Below, one piece after another: positions 50,349-59,955 of a DNA stretch of 64,000 nucleotides. The notes beneath the pieces were generated by a model. That model ran no database searches. It saw only the letters and a list, made by a program, of their open reading frames with translations, and was not told where the DNA came from. This DNA comes from an uncultured Roseibium sp. (GTDB taxonomy: Bacteria > Pseudomonadota > Alphaproteobacteria > Rhizobiales > Stappiaceae), in assembly GCF_947494555.1 (NCBI RefSeq), contig NZ_CANLVF010000009.1, forward strand, positions 1 through 64,000, given 5' to 3'. Both the position numbers and the translations under genes were made by a program. The stretch's first letter is position 1; every line of letters starts with the position of its first letter.

Positions 50349-51773
50349 TCAGGATGCCTGATCGTTGATGCGGGCCAGCGACTCTTCACGGCCAAGCGCT
50401 ATCAGCACGTCGTAAATCCCCGGCGATGTTCCGCGTCCGGTCAGTGCGGCGCGCAGCGGTTGGGCGACTTTTCCAAGTTTCAGATCCTTCTGTTCCGCGT
50501 AATCCCTGACTGCAGTTTCCAGAGGTTCAGCCGTCCATTGCTGAGTGGCTTCCAGAACACCTGAGAGTTCGCCCAGGATTACCCTGGCGTCTTCAGAGAG
50601 AATTTTCTGAGCCTTTTCGTCCGTATCCAGCGGCCGCTCGCGCCAGAGGTATGACGCGCTCTCGGTCAGTTCGACCAGAGTTTTTGCGCGCTCCTTGAGG
50701 CCGGGAAGGGCGTTCAATGCCGTCTTTTCGTTTTCCCCTTGCGAAAGCCAGGAAAGGACCTTCTCCCCGTGTTCAGCGGCTTGAAGATAGACTTTCCAAT
50801 GCTCGAGCAACTCCGCGTCCTCGGTCGAACGCATATAATGTCCATTGAGATTTTCCAGTTTCTTGAAATCGAAACGGGCAGGGGATTGCCCGACGGCGTC
50901 AAGTCCGAACCAGTCGATCATGTCATTTAACGACATGATTTCTTCGTCTCCGTGGCTCCAACCCAGACGGGCCAGATAATTTCGCATGGCCTGTGGGAGA
51001 TAACCCAATGCCCTATAGGCCTCCGCGCCTGTTGCTCCATGACGCTTTGAGAGTTTTGCACCGTCCGGGCCATGGATCAGTGGAATGTGTGCCATTGCAG
51101 GCACGTCCCAGCCAAGTCCCTGAAAGATGAGTGTCTGTCTTGCGGCGTTCGTGAGGTGGTCGACCCCGCGAATGATGTGTGTGACACCCATGTCATGGTC
51201 GTCCACGACGACGGCAAGCATATAGGTCGGCGTTCCGTCGGACCGCAGAAGAACAAGATCATCGAGATCCTTGTTGGGAATCACGACCCGGCCCTGAACC
51301 AGGTCTTCGATAACGGTTTCACCCTCTTGCGGTGCCCTGAGCCTAATGACGGGATCAATCCCGGAAGGGGCTTCCGAGGGATCCCTGTCCCTCCACGTGC
51401 CGTCATAGCGCGGCGGTCGTCCTTCCGCGCGCGCTTTTTCGCGCATTGCCTCAACTTCTTCCGGTGAACAGTAACACTTGTAGGCCGCACCGTCGGCAAG
51501 CATCTGATCGACGGCTTCCTTGTGTCTTTCCACGCGCGAGAACTGGGAAATAGGATCACCAGCCCAGTCAAGACCCAACCATGAAAGGCCGTCTATCAAG
51601 GCATCAACCGCCTCCTGGGTGGAGCGGGCGCGGTCGGTGTCTTCAATGCGGAGCAGCATCCTTCCACCGCTGTGCCTGGCAAAAAGCCAGTTGAACAAGG
51701 CGGTTCGGGCGCCGCCAATATGCAGGAATCCGGTCGGAGAAGGTGCGAAGCGCGTGACGATCTCTTGTGTCAT
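50349..51773 (-). CDS. gltX: Glutamyl-tRNA synthetase
   Basis: Class I synthetase charging tRNA-Glu, 474 aa. The HIGH motif appears as [13 protein letters not shown] and the KMSKS motif as AKLSKRHGA. The zinc-like CYCSPEE segment near residue 105 is present. Many alphaproteobacteria carry two GltX copies, one used for tRNA-Gln misacylation; I cannot tell which this is. Confidence 0.95.
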   Translation of the reverse strand: MTQEIVTRFAPSPTGFLHIGGARTALFNWLFARHSGGRMLLRIEDTDRARSTQEAVDALIDGLSWLGLDWAGDPISQFSRVERHKEAVDQMLADGAAYKCYCSPEEVEAMREKARAEGRPPRYDGTWRDRDPSEAPSGIDPVIRLRAPQEGETVIEDLVQGRVVIPNKDLDDLVLLRSDGTPTYMLAVVVDDHDMGVTHIIRGVDHLTNAARQTLIFQGLGWDVPAMAHIPLIHGPDGAKLSKRHGATGAEAYRALGYLPQAMRNYLARLGWSHGDEEIMSLNDMIDWFGLDAVGQSPARFDFKKLENLNGHYMRSTEDAELLEHWKVYLQAAEHGEKVLSWLSQGENEKTALNALPGLKERAKTLVELTESASYLWRERPLDTDEKAQKILSEDARVILGELSGVLEATQQWTAEPLETAVRDYAEQKDLKLGKVAQPLRAALTGRGTSPGIYDVLIALGREESLARINDQAS

Positions 51774-51909
51774 GGTGCTTTATTTGAAAGTCTCATCTGG
51801 AATGAAGGCGCGTGCTGCGCCGGTCGTGTGGCGCGGTCTTAGCACAGGCATCGTCAGGGCAAAACAGTGCCTTGCCCGTTTCTTGTTTCGGCACGGAAAG
51901 TAATGCGCG

Positions 51910-54291
51910 TTGGTTTATCGCCAGGACACATTGCAAAAAGAAGTCGGTCGCAAGAACGGTGCGAATTCCGAAGACTATATTGGACATCCGACGTCTGACG
52001 ATCCCGCAGTCAAAACACGCCGCCTGTCTGGCCGGAAGCAGCTCTGGTCGACGAATTCAAACGCTGCAGAAGGTGGCAAAGCAAGTGCCGCGAACTCGCA
52101 ATGGGAAAATCGGGCCTTACTCTGGATCAGTTTTTCTTATGCGGCCGGGATCGGAATTTACGCGGCTCTGCCGGAAGAACCATCCTGGTTCCTGCTGTCA
52201 TGTCTGTTCACCGGAATTGTAATCTTTACCGTTTGGCACGCACGCCGGCGGCATCTTTCGCCGGTGATGCTGCTGGTTCTCGCATGTTTTGCAGGTTTGA
52301 CGTCAGCGAGCCTTAGAACAGCGTATGTAGACAGCCCGCGGATCGGCGAAGACATGAACGTCAGTCTGACGGGCAAAGTTCTTGAGGCAACCAACAGGCC
52401 CAATGGAAAAAGATTGGTTATCGAGGTTGAAACGGTCAATGATCGCGCACTTTCAGAGATCGTGTTTCCCGCTAAAGTTCGGCTGCGTGTTCCAGGGGAA
52501 ACACAAGCCGGCGTTGGCGACAGGATAAACACCAGGGCACGCGTTTTTCCACCTGCCGGTCCGGTCGTGCCTGGCGGATATGACTTTTCTTTTCGCGCTT
52601 ATTTCTTGGAGCTTGGAGCAACCGGTTTCAGTTTCGGGCAGCCAGATGTTTTACCGGCCAAGAATGCAGCTTCGTTTCAGAATACGGGCGTCTGGATCCA
52701 GGCGTTAAGAGATCGCATAGCCTCAAGGATACGCGCCAGTTTACCTGATAGTCAGGAAGCTGCACTCGTCGTTGCACTGCTTGTAGGCGATCGCAGCAGC
52801 ATAAACGAAACTCAGCAGGAAAACCTGAGAGCCGCAGGGCTTGCTCATATTCTCGCAATATCGGGTCTGCACATGGCTCTGTTTGCTGGCGGGACATATG
52901 CTGCAGCGCTCTTCATTTTTGCGTTGTTTCCGCCTTTGGCGTTGCGGTTTCCCATTCACAAGTTCGCCGCCGGCGCTGCCATGGCGGCGGCTTTCTTCTA
53001 CTTGCTCGTTTCTGGCGCTTCCGTTGCAACGCAGCGATCTTTCCTGATGATCTCACTCGTCTTTCTGGGAATTCTTGTCGGACGCCGCGGCCTTACGGTA
53101 CGCAGTGTCGCGTTTGCCGGTCTCTTGCTTCTGGTGCTGGCGCCGGAGCGCTTGTTCTATCCCGGTTTTCAGATGTCATTTGCAGCGGTGATCTGTCTTG
53201 TTGCCGTCTACGAAACGTGGCGGGAACGCGTTGCACCGCTCGCAGCTGGCCGGCGGTATCGCAAATCGCTTCTTGACAAGATCACGCTATCGGCAGCCCG
53301 GTGGATGGCCGGGCTCCTGGTGACGGCGCTCGTTGCCGGAGTGGCGACCGGAATTATCGCTGCGCATCACTTTGGCCGTATTGCACCATACGGGCTTATC
53401 GGAAACATGCTCGGGATGCCCGTTTTCACGCTGCTTGTCATGCCGATGGGCGTTCTTTCGCTGCTGCTCATGCCACTTGGACTGTCAGCAGTTCCACTCG
53501 CTGTCATGTCGTTTGGGTTGACACTCCTGCTCGAGATTGCCGCGTTCGTTGCCGAACTCGATGGCGGCATCGGTGCGATCGGTCAGTTGACGATGGCCGA
53601 AACACTTGCATTTACATCGGCTCTTTTCGCGGTTCTGCTGCTGCGGGGAAAGTGGCGGCTCGGCGCGGTTCTTCCACTTCTGGCAGGAAGTATTCTGGTG
53701 TATTTGTCGCCCGCGCCCGATATCCAAATATCCGCTACCGGCAGTCGTATTGCGGCACGTGACATTAGTGGAAATCTTAACTGGAATGGCGTGCGGGGGT
53801 CGTTCCAGACCGACATCTGGTATCAGGCAGAAGGACTGACCGGCGAAGCGATCATGTCGCGCAAGATGCAATCGCCTCAAAGAGAATGCGATCCGCTTGG
53901 ATGTGTCATAAAAGCCTTTGAAAAAAGCCCAGTCGAAACAGAAGCCGCGACTCCAGACAGGCCCTTTTACATCGCCTTGCCAAAGTCGCTGGATGCGCTT
54001 GTCATGGATTGCCGGTATGCCGATCTCATCGTAAGCGACTTGATCGTGCCCGGTACGTGTGAGGCAGGACTTGTCATCGATCGCGACATACGTGAGCGCC
54101 GAGGCGCGATATCCTTGTGGCTATCCCGTCAGGCAGGGTCCGATCCCAGTGCCGATGAAAACAGTCAACTCACATTCCTTCGCGAAAAAGACACCGGGCG
54201 ATTGCAGATTGACGCGATCCAATACGCAATCCCGATCATACCGAGACCCTGGCACAGGAAAGGTGAGGTAACGCGCGCAAGCTTGCGATGA
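51910..54291 (+). CDS. comEC: ComEC/Rec2 family membrane channel protein
   Basis: Polytopic membrane protein related to the DNA uptake channel, up to 793 aa. The N-terminal half has a DUF4131-type region (about 75-240). The competence domain (about 290-560) has LAHILAISGLHMALFAGG and RSFLMISLVFLGILVGRRGLTVR. The C-terminal ~200 residues end in the rhizobial-type PRPWHRKGE, without the HxHxDH signature of the metallo-beta-lactamase domain, so that domain is absent or degenerate. Start uncertain: the TTG at 51910 begins the frame. Gene order gltX-comEC-lexA is common in the group. Confidence 0.88.
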   Translation: MVYRQDTLQKEVGRKNGANSEDYIGHPTSDDPAVKTRRLSGRKQLWSTNSNAAEGGKASAANSQWENRALLWISFSYAAGIGIYAALPEEPSWFLLSCLFTGIVIFTVWHARRRHLSPVMLLVLACFAGLTSASLRTAYVDSPRIGEDMNVSLTGKVLEATNRPNGKRLVIEVETVNDRALSEIVFPAKVRLRVPGETQAGVGDRINTRARVFPPAGPVVPGGYDFSFRAYFLELGATGFSFGQPDVLPAKNAASFQNTGVWIQALRDRIASRIRASLPDSQEAALVVALLVGDRSSINETQQENLRAAGLAHILAISGLHMALFAGGTYAAALFIFALFPPLALRFPIHKFAAGAAMAAAFFYLLVSGASVATQRSFLMISLVFLGILVGRRGLTVRSVAFAGLLLLVLAPERLFYPGFQMSFAAVICLVAVYETWRERVAPLAAGRRYRKSLLDKITLSAARWMAGLLVTALVAGVATGIIAAHHFGRIAPYGLIGNMLGMPVFTLLVMPMGVLSLLLMPLGLSAVPLAVMSFGLTLLLEIAAFVAELDGGIGAIGQLTMAETLAFTSALFAVLLLRGKWRLGAVLPLLAGSILVYLSPAPDIQISATGSRIAARDISGNLNWNGVRGSFQTDIWYQAEGLTGEAIMSRKMQSPQRECDPLGCVIKAFEKSPVETEAATPDRPFYIALPKSLDALVMDCRYADLIVSDLIVPGTCEAGLVIDRDIRERRGAISLWLSRQAGSDPSADENSQLTFLREKDTGRLQIDAIQYAIPIIPRPWHRKGEVTRASLR

Positions 54292-54382
54292 CCGCAATCA
54301 ACAGCAGGGCTCACCCACTTTACATTCGACCATCGGCCCGACCCGTTTACCGCAAAGGCTCACAGGTGCCGCACACTCACCG

Positions 54383-55093
54383 TTAGTATTGGCGGAAAAG
54401 GGCAACCAAACGACCTTGGACACGCACTCTGCCAGGGCCGAAGATGCGCGTTTCATAAGCTGGATTGGCCGCTTCAAGGGCGATGGATGCGCCCTTCTTG
54501 CGCAGACGCTTGAGCGTGGCTTCTTCCTCGTCAACCAGTGCCACGACGATATCACCACTGTCCGCACTGTCGGTTCTGCGTATCAGAACCGTGTCACCGT
54601 CCAGAATTCCAGCTTCAATCATGGAATCGCCGCGCACTTCAAGAGCGTAGTGCTCGCCTTTTCCCAGAAGTTCCGGCGGCACGGAAATCGAATGACTGTG
54701 GGTCTGGATTGCTTCTATCGGGACGCCTGCCGCGATGCGGCCCATGACCGGAATCTCCGTTCCCTGTACCACCGGTTCAGGAGCGGGGCGCGGGGGCTCC
54801 AATTTCCCGAGCGAACCCTCAATGACCTCGGGCGAAAAACTGCCCCGGGGCCGTGGAGCGCCCAATCCAGGCGCTATGGAGTCGGGAAGGCGTACTACCT
54901 CCATCGCGCGCGCACGGTTGGGAAGCCGTCTTATGAAGCCCCGTTCCTCGAGCGCTGTAATCAGTCGATGGATACCGGACTTGGAACGAAGGTCCAAAGC
55001 ATCCTTCATTTCATCAAAAGACGGCGGAACACCCGTTTCCTTGAGTCTTTCGTGAATGAACATGAGCAGTTCGTACTGCTTGCGCGTGAGCAT
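54383..55093 (-). CDS. lexA: LexA repressor
   Basis: SOS master repressor, 236 aa. An N-terminal winged helix ([38 protein letters not shown]) is followed by the self-cleavage domain with cleavage bond Ala122-Gly123, nucleophile Ser157 (GDSMIEAG) and Lys195 (ATLKRL), all intact. The linker is longer and Pro-rich compared with E. coli. The start at 55091-55093 follows AGGGGAAG on the minus strand; an upstream in-frame codon at 55168 would lie within the operator region. Two SOS boxes lie just upstream. Confidence 0.96.
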   Translation of the reverse strand: MLTRKQYELLMFIHERLKETGVPPSFDEMKDALDLRSKSGIHRLITALEERGFIRRLPNRARAMEVVRLPDSIAPGLGAPRPRGSFSPEVIEGSLGKLEPPRPAPEPVVQGTEIPVMGRIAAGVPIEAIQTHSHSISVPPELLGKGEHYALEVRGDSMIEAGILDGDTVLIRRTDSADSGDIVVALVDEEEATLKRLRKKGASIALEAANPAYETRIFGPGRVRVQGRLVALFRQY

Positions 55094-55148
55094 TTTTAGC
55101 TTCCCCTGACCACAGAATGGGCTGGTACAAATCAAGAACAATCTACCT

Positions 55149-55163
55149 GTTCCTATTGTGTTC
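55149..55163. promoter_or_regulatory. SOS (LexA) box 1 upstream of lexA
   Basis: GTTC (55149-55152), seven bases, GTTC (55160-55163): exact match to the alphaproteobacterial LexA operator. It lies 56 bases upstream of the lexA start codon. Confidence 0.88.
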
Positions 55164-55176
55164 TGCAAGGGTAAAT

Positions 55177-55191
55177 GTTCTCTTACTGTTC
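55177..55191. promoter_or_regulatory. SOS (LexA) box 2 upstream of lexA
   Basis: GTTC (55177-55180), seven bases, GTTC (55188-55191). Centre-to-centre distance from box 1 is 28 bases. A tandem pair suggests tight autoregulation of lexA. Confidence 0.85.
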
Positions 55192-55237
55192 TCTATGAGA
55201 GTCAGGTAGTCCCGAAATCCGCTGAAATTTGCGGGAA

Positions 55238-56101
55238 TTAGCTGGTTGACACGAGAAGCAGTTCGCAAGTGACGAGGGTCGGCGCTCCACCTTCAAGGAC
55301 GTATCCACTGTGGAGGCCTCCATCAAGATCGACGCACCGAATCGGTATCTTCACGTCCCCGTCGCGCCGGCCCACCGCTCCAGGTTGGAGAAGGATCTCG
55401 GAAATCAGGCCTGTCATGGGTTTGCCATCGATGAAAGCCGCTCCTGCTAGACTGCCGAGACCGAGCACTTCATATGTTTCGGTATCAAGCTGCTTTGCCA
55501 GATCGGCTATGCTTGCAGTCAGATCCTCAAATGGCGCCAATGTTGTGATCAGAGCATTCGCGGTATCCGTCTTAGCGCCGGTATTCTGTACAGTCCTATA
55601 CAGAGTGAATTCCGTCTCCGGATCTTCTTTAGCTACAAAGGACGCACTGCTTAGCCCCCAGCCGGTGATCCTGCTTGTATCCTCCGCAACCAGGGTATGC
55701 GGCAGCAGGTGACCGAGATGGTTGGCATTGTTGTGAGGCCAGTATGCATGAGCATGGGTGAACCAGCGACCGTCTCGCCAGCCAAGTATCGCAACGCCTT
55801 CTCGTATGGTTGCAGATCTGCAATTTTGAGTGTCGCTGTACCATGCAACATGCCGGTCATCGATCGCGCAGTCCGGCATCACATACTCAAAGGACTTGAG
55901 TTTCACGCCCGACAAATCCAACACCGCCGAAGAAAAGTTTTCGCGTTCAGCCCATTCTCCTAATTTGTCGAGCAACGGTTCCCCGGCTGGAATTTGCAGA
56001 TCGATCCGCTTTGCACTGCAAAGCGCGAAGGGCCGTCTGGTGCTGTTCACCGGCCCTGGATGCCTGATCTGAGCAAGGTTGGTTGGTGGGGGCCGTCTCA
56101 T
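55238..56101 (-). CDS. PPC/DUF296-domain protein
   Basis: 287 aa. The pattern of a PPC (DUF296) fold is seen: RIDLQIPAGEPLLDKLGEWA, a middle HVAWYSD segment, and THAHAYWPHNNANHLGHLL with a His cluster that could bind metal. A second, weaker half (about 150-280) may repeat the fold. Function is not established for bacterial members. Its start overlaps the stop of the acyl-CoA ligase gene by four bases (ATGA), so both belong to one operon. Confidence 0.65.
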   Translation of the reverse strand: MRRPPPTNLAQIRHPGPVNSTRRPFALCSAKRIDLQIPAGEPLLDKLGEWAERENFSSAVLDLSGVKLKSFEYVMPDCAIDDRHVAWYSDTQNCRSATIREGVAILGWRDGRWFTHAHAYWPHNNANHLGHLLPHTLVAEDTSRITGWGLSSASFVAKEDPETEFTLYRTVQNTGAKTDTANALITTLAPFEDLTASIADLAKQLDTETYEVLGLGSLAGAAFIDGKPMTGLISEILLQPGAVGRRDGDVKIPIRCVDLDGGLHSGYVLEGGAPTLVTCELLLVSTS

Positions 56102-57678
56102 AGTAAGCCTTCTTCGGCGAGAAACTCACGCACGAGCTTTTTGGTGATCTTGCCGTAGGCACTTGTCGGCATCGTTTCAATGAATAGGTATTTGGCCGGC
56201 ATCTTGTAGCGGGCAATCTTTCCGGCGAGATAGTTCGTCAGCTCCTCTGCCAAGTCGCGATTTTCACCTGCCGCAACACAAACTGCCAGTCCGATTTCTC
56301 CCCATTGCGGGTCCGGGATTCCAAGTATGGCCACCTCAGAAATACCTGGGTGCGTCAGAAGAACTTCTTCGATTTCCTTCGGATACACGTTCGAGCCACC
56401 GGAGATGTACATGTCGGAAGCGCGCCCGGTCAGATAGAGATAGCGTTTCTCGTCAAGGTGTCCGATATCTCCCGTGCGGAACCAGCCGTTTCGAAACGAT
56501 GCTTCGTTCGCTGCAACGTCTTCAAGATAACCGGCGCAGACCGCTGGTCCGATCACGCACACTTCACCGGTCTCGCCTGGCGGTAGCATGTTGCCTTCGT
56601 CATCCTGGATGCTGACCTCGATTCCCGTGCGTTCTGTACCGCATGTCCCGATCCTGGTTTCGGGGCCATCTTCCAGAAAATGATCCTGCGGGCGCAGGAC
56701 GGTAATGTTTCCGGTGACTTCGCCCAAGCCGTAGTACTGAACCAGAACGTGTCCGAGCTTTTCAAGCGCGTGTTTCTGGTCTTCCCGATACATCGGCGCT
56801 CCAGCATAAATCACGTGCCGGAGGCTTGAATGATCGTATCGGTCGACCGATGGATCCTCGACCAGCCGCTTCACGATTGTTGGAACCGTAAACATGTTGC
56901 TGACACGGTGCTTTTCGATCAGCTCAAATGCGACTGCGGGATTGAAACCACCCCTTGGAATCAAAACATGCGTTGTTCCCAAAGGAAGCTGGGCGATCTG
57001 TTGCAGGCCCGCGCCATGGGATAGGGGAGCGATCACGAGCGAGGCGTCCTGTTCGCTCGTGCCGGGAATGAGATCTGCCAGGTAATTGACGGTCACAAAG
57101 CCGATCTGGCCATGCGTGAGAACAACTGCCTTGGGTTTGCCTGTCGAGCCGGACGTGAAGAAAAGCCAGCAGGGATCGTTGTAGTCGACTGCTTCATCGG
57201 CAAACGGTTCACCGAGGTGTTCAGAAATGAGGTCTTCGTACGATGCACCGAATGTGCTGGTTCCAATGCTGATTGTACCGGCGAGATCAGGGATTTCGGC
57301 ATGCACGGCGTTCGCCTGATCCTCAAAGTCCGCATCGCACACGAAGATCTTCGCTCCGGCCTTGCGCGCAGCAAATGCGGTTTCACCCGGTGCCTGACGA
57401 AAATTGCAGGGTACCCAGACCGCACCGAGGCGAAAGGCTGCGAGCATGGTTTCGCACATCTGATTGGAGTTTTGCGCCTGAACCAGAATACTGTCGCCTT
57501 TTGCAATGCCGAATTTGCGCTCGAGGACATGGCAGAGTGCGCTCACTCTTTGATCGAGATCATCCCAGGTCCAGGTCCTGTCTTCCCAGACGATCGAGGA
57601 ATGCGCCGGCCAACGCCGGGCATTCTTCGTCAGGTAGTGCGCCAGGTTGGGAACTCGATTCGAACAGCGCTCAATCAT
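56098..57678 (-). CDS. AMP-dependent acyl-CoA synthetase/ligase
   Basis: ANL-superfamily enzyme activating a carboxylic acid to its CoA thioester via an acyl-AMP, 526 aa from the ATG at 57676-57678. The P-loop-like motif FFTSGSTGKPKAVVLTHG (near 175), YYGLGEVTGN, the hinge GWFRTGDIGHLDEKRYLYLTGR and the C-terminal PTSAYGKITKK lysine are all present, so it should be active. Substrate (aromatic, medium-chain or other) is not readable. A GTG at 57754-57756 would add 26 residues. Confidence 0.88.
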   Translation of the reverse strand: MIERCSNRVPNLAHYLTKNARRWPAHSSIVWEDRTWTWDDLDQRVSALCHVLERKFGIAKGDSILVQAQNSNQMCETMLAAFRLGAVWVPCNFRQAPGETAFAARKAGAKIFVCDADFEDQANAVHAEIPDLAGTISIGTSTFGASYEDLISEHLGEPFADEAVDYNDPCWLFFTSGSTGKPKAVVLTHGQIGFVTVNYLADLIPGTSEQDASLVIAPLSHGAGLQQIAQLPLGTTHVLIPRGGFNPAVAFELIEKHRVSNMFTVPTIVKRLVEDPSVDRYDHSSLRHVIYAGAPMYREDQKHALEKLGHVLVQYYGLGEVTGNITVLRPQDHFLEDGPETRIGTCGTERTGIEVSIQDDEGNMLPPGETGEVCVIGPAVCAGYLEDVAANEASFRNGWFRTGDIGHLDEKRYLYLTGRASDMYISGGSNVYPKEIEEVLLTHPGISEVAILGIPDPQWGEIGLAVCVAAGENRDLAEELTNYLAGKIARYKMPAKYLFIETMPTSAYGKITKKLVREFLAEEGLL

Positions 57679-57832
57679 TTGACGACCAAATCCTCTTCCT
57701 CGTATGTCTTCGAAGGACGTTAGGCCCGTCTTGCGTCTTTTGACAAGCCGCTGCACATGCGGTGCTTGCCGTCATAGCTGCGTGCCGATCAACTATGGCC
57801 ATCCATCCACCGCAAGGGCAGGGAACATTGCG

Positions 57833-58642
57833 ATGAATGAAACGAACATCACGGACTGGGACGATGCCTTCGCCAATGCCGCCCACATTCCGGGAGCGGA
57901 GACCTACCCGCCCAGATGGGCATCTGATGCTGAAAAATTCAGAGCGTCATGGGTTGAGAAGGAAATAGATATCTCTTACGGGAGCTCTGCGCGGCAATGC
58001 CTCGATTTGTTTTTTCCCAAGCGGGCTTCCAAGGGGTTGGTAGTATTCGTGCATGGCGGCTACTGGCTGCGCTTTGACAAGAGTTTTTGGTCGCACTTTG
58101 CGCAAGGCGCCCTGGATCGCGACTGGACGGTCTGCCTGCCCAGCTATGATCTGTCTCCTGATGTGGAAATCGCGCAAATAACCCGTCAGATCGGATTGGC
58201 AATTCAGTTTGCGGCAAATCGAGTGGACGGGCCGATCCGGTTGTCAGGGCACTCTGCAGGCGGGCACCTTGTAACACGCATGGTCTGCAAGGACGCGCCG
58301 ATCGAAAAGAGTGTCCTTGATCGCGTGAAGGCTGTCCTTTCCATCAGTGGCCTCCATGACCTTCGGCCCCTTCGCAACACAAGCATGAACGCGTCTTTCG
58401 CATTGTCGGAGGACCTGGCGATCGCCGAGAGTTCAGCACTGACGCAGCCGGCAATTGATTGCGCCGTCACCGCCTGGGTCGGCGGGCAAGAACGGCCAGA
58501 GTTTATCCGGCAGTCGAAACTCTTGTCACAGGCCTGGCCAAACGCACGATTTCAGGAGGAGCCAGGCAAGCATCATTTTGACGTCATTGACGGATTGCTG
58601 GACGCAGAAAGCGAATTGACCGATACGCTCGTGTCGCAGTGA
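57833..58642 (+). CDS. Alpha/beta hydrolase, kynurenine formamidase-like
   Basis: 269 aa serine hydrolase. The oxyanion motif HGGYW (residues 74-78) and nucleophile elbow GHSAG (139-143, Ser141) are typical of arylformamidase (KynB-like BNA7/AFMID) and related carboxylesterases. The C-terminal His is in GKHHFDVID. The start at 57833 has CAGGGA upstream. It is divergent from the acyl-CoA ligase with 154 bases between, and convergent with a GntR regulator. N-formylkynurenine is a possible substrate, but other esters or amides cannot be excluded. Confidence 0.83.
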   Translation: MNETNITDWDDAFANAAHIPGAETYPPRWASDAEKFRASWVEKEIDISYGSSARQCLDLFFPKRASKGLVVFVHGGYWLRFDKSFWSHFAQGALDRDWTVCLPSYDLSPDVEIAQITRQIGLAIQFAANRVDGPIRLSGHSAGGHLVTRMVCKDAPIEKSVLDRVKAVLSISGLHDLRPLRNTSMNASFALSEDLAIAESSALTQPAIDCAVTAWVGGQERPEFIRQSKLLSQAWPNARFQEEPGKHHFDVIDGLLDAESELTDTLVSQ

Positions 58643-58664
58643 CCGCTTTAAGGAACGGGATATT

Positions 58665-59393
58665 TCAGGCGTTTGCTGTGATCCGGTCCGCAATTTCCTG
58701 GTTCAGCTGAAGCATCTTCTGCATATTTTTGCGTGCTTGCTCAGGCTCACCCGACAGGATTGCAGTCGCAACACTGATGTGGTTCTGGCGCGAGAGCTTT
58801 TCTTCCGGAATCCGGTCCTTGCCGGCTCTGTAGGAAGACAACAGCACGGCGTGAATGAGGTTCTGAAAATGGGCAAGCATCAGATTTCCGCTCGCTTGAA
58901 GAATGGTGGCGTGGAAGGCGTAGTCGGCGCCAATCATTGCTTCCAGTCCGTGGTCTGAATGAACGCCTTGCGCCGCAATCAGGATTGTTTCTTTCTGAAT
59001 TTGAGTGCCATTGAGTGCTGCAAGCGCGGCTGCTTCCGGTTCGAAGATCGCCCGCAATTGCGTTGCCTCTGCGTAAATCCGCGCTGTCATCGGACATTCG
59101 GGTGTGTGCCACCTGATAACGTCCGGGTCCAGGAGGTTCCAGTCGTCAAATGAACAGACTTTCGACCCGTATCGGCGTGCGGTTCTGACAAGGCCTTTGC
59201 CGCACAGGACTTTGATTGCCTCCCGGATCACTGTTCTGGAAACCCCAAGCGAACTGACCAGTTCATCTTCTTTGGGAAGAGTTTCACCAATCGGATAGTA
59301 TCCAAGTGTAATTCGCCGACCCAAGTGTTCCACTGTGTCTTTGACGGCTCCAGTTGGCAGAGATGTCAGCACTCTGTCCGGCAATTTAAACAA
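58665..59393 (-). CDS. FadR/FCD-type GntR transcriptional regulator
   Basis: 242 aa. The N-terminal winged helix (about 15-85) has LPKEDELVSSLGVSRTVIREAIKVL. The C-terminal FCD ligand domain contains the metal-type residues in IGADYAFHATILQASGN. The start is a TTG at 59391-59393, chosen because AAGGAGG lies seven bases upstream on that strand and no ATG is near. It probably controls the adjacent hydrolase, ligase and PPC genes; the ligand is unknown. Confidence 0.88.
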   Translation of the reverse strand: MFKLPDRVLTSLPTGAVKDTVEHLGRRITLGYYPIGETLPKEDELVSSLGVSRTVIREAIKVLCGKGLVRTARRYGSKVCSFDDWNLLDPDVIRWHTPECPMTARIYAEATQLRAIFEPEAAALAALNGTQIQKETILIAAQGVHSDHGLEAMIGADYAFHATILQASGNLMLAHFQNLIHAVLLSSYRAGKDRIPEEKLSRQNHISVATAILSGEPEQARKNMQKMLQLNQEIADRITANA

Positions 59394-59955
59394 TGAATGC
59401 CCTCCTTCAGTCTTCCCGGCACCATCCTAGAGTAAAGTATTTATCATATTTTTCAGGACCCAAAATAACGGATATTTCATCAGGTCTGTACGTAAGATTG
59501 CGTAAAACAGATCGTCCTGCCTTGTGCCAAAATGAATGGGCTAATTTTATTATCTCCTTGGAGCAGATTAACTTTGAAAAATCATTGGAGGTCAATTTTA
59601 CGGTAATCCACAAGTAGCCCGAAAGCGAATGGGTGCAATTAGCCAGGCAAGAACCTTATGAGTTGATCGAACGAAGAAAGGCGAAAGGAAAATTCAGGAG
59701 AGACTGTTTCAATTAACAATTGATTTTTATGGAAAATTTAGAAAGCCTAAGCAGTATGCATGTTAATGTGCAGGCGCGGTCCAGGTGGACCAAAAGACTT
59801 TATTGAATACACGGCACCAACAACATGTAATATCCGGTTGATGCAAATCTGGTGACAGCGAAAAACGTCGCGGGTGTGTTTCTCAAGAAAACGTTCCAGG
59901 TCGCAACTGCAGCGAAATTCGGAGAAACGATCTCCACAGGTCAGAGGTGAATGTC
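59394..59955. other. Intergenic region between the GntR gene and the histidine kinase
   Basis: About 560 bases, AT-rich to ~59760, with no supported gene (short open frames here lack ribosome sites). A perfect 14-base palindrome GGTCCA-GG-TGGACC (59778-59791) could be an operator. Promoters for both flanking genes must lie here. Confidence 0.5.

Noticed and set aside
59393-59617. 74-codon open frame on + in the GntR-kinase gap
   Set aside because: Overlaps the GntR start region, lies in AT-rich DNA, and has no family resemblance.
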